Origin: a candidate division TM6 bacterium UASB124
GTDB taxonomy: Bacteria; Dependentiae; Babeliae; Babeliales; RVW-14
Reading direction: 5' to 3'
DNA: 17,750 bases
Assembly: GCA_001468855.1 (NCBI GenBank)
Contig: LDIV01000002.1
Location: forward strand, 1 to 17,750
How positions within the stretch are numbered: position 1 is the stretch's first letter; each line of letters opens with the position of its first letter. The position numbers and the translations under genes are program-made. Positions 15,070 through 17,750 of this stretch are shown here, piece after piece. Under the pieces are notes generated by a model that made no database searches, had not been told where the DNA came from, and was given only the letters and a program-made list of their open reading frames with translations.

Positions 15070-15084
15070 AGTAAGGAGCCTTCG

Positions 15085-15660
15085 ATGAGAAGAAGGAAGG
15101 GTTTTTATTCAATATCAGTTGTTGCAAAAATGTTTTCAGTACATCAACAAACGGTGCGTATGTACGAGAAACAAGGGCTTATTATGCCTAAGCGTTCGTC
15201 CGGCAATACCCGTCTTTTTTCTGAAGAGGACGTTGACCGCCTTGAAGAGGTCATTTATTTGACCCATAAACTAGGTGTCAACTTAGCGGGTGTTGAGATC
15301 ATTTTAAAACTCCAAAAGAAAATTAAGCGCATGCAAGATGAGATGAATGAGCTTTTTAAGGACACCGAAGGCGAACTTGAACGTGAAAGCGCGAATTTTA
15401 AAGAAGACATGAAAAAGCAAATTGAGCGCTTGGCGGATATTCAAAGAGAAAATATAGCAAAAAAACGCGAAAATCTTATAGAAATCGCACCAAATGCCAT
15501 TGACGATGAGTCTAAAAAGACGCAGAATAAAAAGAAGGGGGCGAAATCAGAACCTAAAGAGAAATCGATAAAATTGCTCGCTAAACCTTCTGAATATAAG
15601 TCCCACGAAATTGATGACGATGATGTTGAAGATATCGAGATTGAGTACGACGATAAATAA
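15085..15660 (+). CDS. hspR: HspR-like MerR family transcriptional regulator
   Basis: A repressor-type heat-shock regulator by similarity to HspR. The MerR DNA-binding domain spans about 7-55 (YSISVVAKMFSVHQQTVRMYEKQGL; SGNTRLFSEEDVDRL), followed by the HspR-typical LGVNLAGVEIIL (63-74). A long coiled coil follows (about 75-145). The rest is unusual: a Lys-rich linker and an acidic tail (EIDDDDVEDIEIEYDD), making it 191 residues, longer than most HspR proteins. The start has AAGGAG at good spacing. The gene lies 15 bp after lepA and 11 bp before htpX, so it is likely to sense or control protease expression. In HspR systems DnaK acts as co-repressor; no HAIR-type operator was seen here. The HspR assignment is strong for the domain, less so for its targets. 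Confidence 0.8.
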   Translation: MRRRKGFYSISVVAKMFSVHQQTVRMYEKQGLIMPKRSSGNTRLFSEEDVDRLEEVIYLTHKLGVNLAGVEIILKLQKKIKRMQDEMNELFKDTEGELERESANFKEDMKKQIERLADIQRENIAKKRENLIEIAPNAIDDESKKTQNKKKGAKSEPKEKSIKLLAKPSEYKSHEIDDDDVEDIEIEYDDK

Positions 15661-15671
15661 GAGGATCTACA

Positions 15672-16532
15672 ATGTTTTTAAATCAACTAAAAACGGTGTT
15701 ACTTCTCAGTGTTTTGAGTGGCGGTCTTTTTCTTTTAGGCTATTGGATGGGCGGTGCTGCCGGTCTGATGGTCGCATTTATTATGTCCATGATGATGAAC
15801 TTTTTTGCCTATTTCTTTTCAGACAAAATGGTTCTTTCTATGTATGGGGCTCAACCACTTGATCGAACAAAGTTTGCAAATATTTATGATATGGTTGAAG
15901 AGCTGTGTTATCAAGCACGTATCCCAATGCCCAAACTGTGGTACATAGATACTCCAATGGCTAACGCTTTTGCTACTGGTCGTAATCCAGAACATGCCTC
16001 TGTTGCCGTCACTCAAGGTATTCTTAAGGTCTTAGATGAAAATGAATTGCGTGGTGTTTTAGCACACGAACTTTCACACGTAAAAAATCGTGATATTTTA
16101 GTTGCTACAATTGCTGCAACAATTGCAACAGCGATTGGTTATCTTGCACATATGCTGCAATGGGCTGCAATCTTTGGCGGATCGCGAAATCGTGATGGCG
16201 AACGTTCAAACGGTTTTGGTGCATTGGTAGCGGCAATTTTTATGCCTATAGCAGCCATGCTTATCCAACTTGCTATTTCCCGTTCACGTGAATATTTGGC
16301 TGATGAGACAGGTGCAAAAATGTGTCACGATCCATTGGCTCTTGCTAATGCGCTTGAAAAGTTACACAGTAATGTTGCACAACAACAGGTACAACCGGAT
16401 TCGTCGGCGCAAGCCTCAACAGCAAGTTTGTTTATTGTGTATCCATTTACCCTTGAAGGTATTATGACATTGTTTTCAACACACCCACCAATGGAAAAAC
16501 GTGTTGAACGTTTGCGTAAGATGGTGCGATAA
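15672..16532 (+). CDS. htpX: HtpX-type membrane metalloprotease (M48B)
   Basis: An inner-membrane zinc protease that degrades misfolded membrane proteins under stress. It has 286 residues, normal for HtpX. Two N-terminal membrane segments (about 8-25 and 28-49) precede the catalytic domain. The zinc motif HELSH is at 132-136, and the third ligand E207 lies in SREYLADETGA. Two further hydrophobic stretches are at about 143-166 and 183-203. The end (STHPPMEKRVERLRKM) is typical. AGAGGA precedes the start. It is the last gene of the argS operon, directly after the HspR-like regulator, and is closed by a strong terminator. Confidence 0.95.
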   Translation: MFLNQLKTVLLLSVLSGGLFLLGYWMGGAAGLMVAFIMSMMMNFFAYFFSDKMVLSMYGAQPLDRTKFANIYDMVEELCYQARIPMPKLWYIDTPMANAFATGRNPEHASVAVTQGILKVLDENELRGVLAHELSHVKNRDILVATIAATIATAIGYLAHMLQWAAIFGGSRNRDGERSNGFGALVAAIFMPIAAMLIQLAISRSREYLADETGAKMCHDPLALANALEKLHSNVAQQQVQPDSSAQASTASLFIVYPFTLEGIMTLFSTHPPMEKRVERLRKMVR

Positions 16533-16555
16533 AAGATTTTCACTTAACGACAAAG

Positions 16556-16585
16556 AGGCCTTGGCGAAAGCTGGGGCCTTTTTTT
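16556..16585 (+). terminator. GAAA-loop terminator after htpX
   Basis: AGGCCTTGGC (16556-16565) and GCTGGGGCCT (16570-16579) pair over 10 positions, with three G-U wobbles, around a GAAA tetraloop. Seven T follow (16579-16585). It is a classical intrinsic terminator 23 bases after the stop. Its core recurs in the stem-loop at 17559-17594. Confidence 0.88.
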
Positions 16586-16587
16586 AT

Positions 16588-16615
16588 TTGACCATTATTG
16601 TGTGTATGATACAAT
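16588..16615 (+). promoter_or_regulatory. Promoter of the exported M48 protease gene
   Basis: TTGACC (16588-16593) and TACAAT (16610-16615) have a 16-bp spacer, with TGA before the -10 box giving an extended form. Transcription should start near 16622, inside GACCATTGGT (16620-16629). This leaves a leader of about 40 bases with GAAGGA before the start. Confidence 0.65.
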
Positions 16616-16619
16616 TCAG

Positions 16620-16629
16620 GACCATTGGT
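16620..16629 (+). promoter_or_regulatory. GACCATTGGT motif at the transcription start
   Basis: The core ACCATTGGT is a near-palindrome. It begins exactly five bases after the -10 box, as does the identical copy at 17657-17666. Possible operator; inference. Confidence 0.35.
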
Positions 16630-16660
16630 GTGTAGTTGAATTTTTAATGTGAAGGATTGT

Positions 16661-17533
16661 ATGAAAAAGTTTTCGTTATTGTGTATAGCTTTTGCAGGAT
16701 CAATGGGTATGTTCGGAGCAGCTGCTCAGACGCCTCTTACGAGTGATATGGCGAAAGATGGTGCTGCTCAGGTAGTACCGCAGCTTAATAGTGCTTTACA
16801 GAATAGTTCTTTTCTTTCTTCCATTACCGGTTACATGATAGCAGATGAACAGAATATGCCGGCTTTATATCAGATTGTGAAAAATCTTACATCAAAACTC
16901 GGTAATCCTATACCATTGGTTTTGGTTTTTAAGGGCAATATACTTCATAAAATAATGGAACAATTTGGTGAGGATTATAGAGTTAATGCGTTTGCCTTTT
17001 CTATAACCAAATCATTGAGTATTGTTTGTGTGGGGCAAAATCTTGTTGAAGAGTTAACCTATGATGAATTAGAAGCTGTCATAGCACATGAGCTTTGTCA
17101 TATAGATCGATACCATGTAATAAAACAATGGGTTTTAGGTTCAGTTATAACGTTTATCATAGCCGTTGTTTATATCGGTACTATGTTTCAAATTGTGAGA
17201 CATAGAAATCATGTTGAGTTACATCCTGCTCAGGTTGCTATATACGTAACACCTTTGCTATTAACAATACTTGTTGCCTACTATATACAGAGATATTATA
17301 GCCGTGTATGTGAAAAACAGGCTGATTTAGGTGCTGCAGACATTATTAAAAATCCAGTAAGTTTAGCCGATGCGTTAGACCATATTGAAAAAATATACAA
17401 GAATAAGGACCGCCTAATTGATTTCTTTATAGAAATGGAGTCTACTCATCCACTTACAAAAAATCGTAGAAGGTACCTTGAAGCATATGCTCAGGCTGCA
17501 GCTACGCAACCGCAAACTGCACAAGTAGCTTAA
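16661..17533 (+). CDS. Exported M48 family metalloprotease
   Basis: A second M48 zinc protease, distinct from HtpX. It has 290 residues from ATG 16661 (GAAGGA upstream; a GTG at 16649 would disrupt the signal peptide). The signal peptide is MKKFSLLCIAFAGSMGMFGAAAQ. The zinc motif HELCH is at 143-147; the third ligand is E218 in RVCEKQADLGAAD. Two hydrophobic segments (about 157-178 and 191-210) separate motif and ligand, as in HtpX, so the protein may be membrane-anchored with the active site in the periplasm or cytoplasm. The end STHPLTKNRRRYLEAY matches the M48 pattern. It has its own promoter and terminator and is probably involved in envelope quality control. Substrates are unknown. Confidence 0.87.
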   Translation: MKKFSLLCIAFAGSMGMFGAAAQTPLTSDMAKDGAAQVVPQLNSALQNSSFLSSITGYMIADEQNMPALYQIVKNLTSKLGNPIPLVLVFKGNILHKIMEQFGEDYRVNAFAFSITKSLSIVCVGQNLVEELTYDELEAVIAHELCHIDRYHVIKQWVLGSVITFIIAVVYIGTMFQIVRHRNHVELHPAQVAIYVTPLLLTILVAYYIQRYYSRVCEKQADLGAADIIKNPVSLADALDHIEKIYKNKDRLIDFFIEMESTHPLTKNRRRYLEAYAQAAATQPQTAQVA

Positions 17534-17558
17534 TATTTAGATTAAGAATAAAAATACA

Positions 17559-17594
17559 AAGAAGAGGCCTTGGTGAAAACCGTGGCCTCTTCTT
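17559..17594 (+). terminator. GAAA-loop terminator after the exported M48 gene
   Basis: Sixteen bases on each side (17559-17574 and 17579-17594) pair with one mismatch around GAAA. The AGGCCTTGG core equals that of the terminator after htpX. The T-rich right arm (CTTCTTATTGTT) replaces a separate T run; because the stem begins with AAGAAG it may work in both directions. Confidence 0.82.
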
Positions 17595-17623
17595 ATTGTT
17601 ATAGATAAGCAGTTTGTGTGTGT

Positions 17624-17652
17624 TTGACTGTACATTCTTGTCACTCTATACT
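17624..17652 (+). promoter_or_regulatory. Near-consensus sigma70-type promoter at the right edge
   Basis: TTGACT (17624-17629), a 17-bp spacer and TATACT (17647-17652). GACCATTGGT follows at 17657-17666, around the expected start of transcription. It drives whatever begins at 17701. Confidence 0.75.
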
Positions 17653-17700
17653 GTGCGACCATTGGTTAGATGAAAGAAGCCTTTAAGTATGAGGATTATT

Positions 17701-17733
17701 ATGTTTTCTTTTCTTCAAAGCAAGATTAAATAA
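17701..17733 (+). other. Start of a gene at the right edge: ten codons, then a stop
   Basis: ATG 17701 has a GAGG six bases upstream and the strong promoter at 17624. The reading MFSFLQSKIK ends at TAA 17731-17733. Given promoter and ribosome-binding site, this may be a decayed or frameshifted gene, a leader peptide, or a gene whose true start lies outside the window. It cannot be resolved with 17 bases left. Confidence 0.3.
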
Positions 17734-17750
17734 CGTGAGTTCGGGGTTTG

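Noticed and set aside
15061..15084. HAIR-type operator before the HspR-like gene
   Set aside because: The 15-bp gap after lepA has no inverted repeat; an ACTCAAG in htpX near 16010 has no partner arm.

Overview
The window is AT-rich bacterial chromosome with closely packed genes, short leaders and ordinary sigma70-like promoters. An arginyl-tRNA synthetase, an EF-4 (LepA) GTPase, an HtpX protease and many small signal-peptide proteins without recognisable families point to a small-genome Gram-negative bacterium. My best guess, from the look of the secreted proteins and the divergent peptide deformylase, is a member of Candidatus Dependentiae (TM6/Babeliae). That placement is inference, not shown by the sequence.

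Region 1 (1-6,640) is an unstable accessory locus. It holds several copies or fragments of a divergent peptide deformylase (def) gene and of its neighbour, a TudS/DUF523-like gene. A def 3' part lies at the left edge, a short def 3' scrap at 1828-1882, a tud 3' end plus def 5' end at 4212-4360, a complete tud at 4440-4961, a frameshifted def 5' part at 4988-5193, and a def 3' part with an in-frame stop at 6459-6609. Between the fragments sit two different DUF4143-type AAA ATPases (347-1672 minus, 5252-6439 plus), a Fic AMP-transferase with its own inhibitory motif and a winged helix (2026-3153), and a secreted/membrane protein (3185-4117 minus). Two of these genes carry tandem operator-like repeats in their promoters: three copies at 32-33 bp spacing before the first ATPase, and four copies (three direct, one inverted) before fic.

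Region 2 (6,650-9,310) holds lineage-specific genes: two small exported proteins on the minus strand, a multi-pass membrane protein whose 5' end looks frameshifted or split into a 43-codon upstream ORF, and an exported coiled-coil protein followed by a strong stem-loop. Region 3 (9,474-11,048) encodes a predicted outer-membrane beta-barrel with a very cysteine-rich insertion.

Region 4 (11,067-16,585) is a compact housekeeping and stress operon: argS, crcB (fluoride channel), lepA, an HspR-like MerR repressor and htpX. It has a plausible extended -10 promoter and a GAAA-loop terminator. Region 5 (16,588-17,750) holds a second, exported M48 metalloprotease. The intergenic segments before and after it match each other: the same terminator core, a TTGAC -35 box, and a GACCATTGGT motif at the same offset from the -10 box. 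A new gene or decayed start lies at the right edge. No tRNA, rRNA, CRISPR array or transposase was found.
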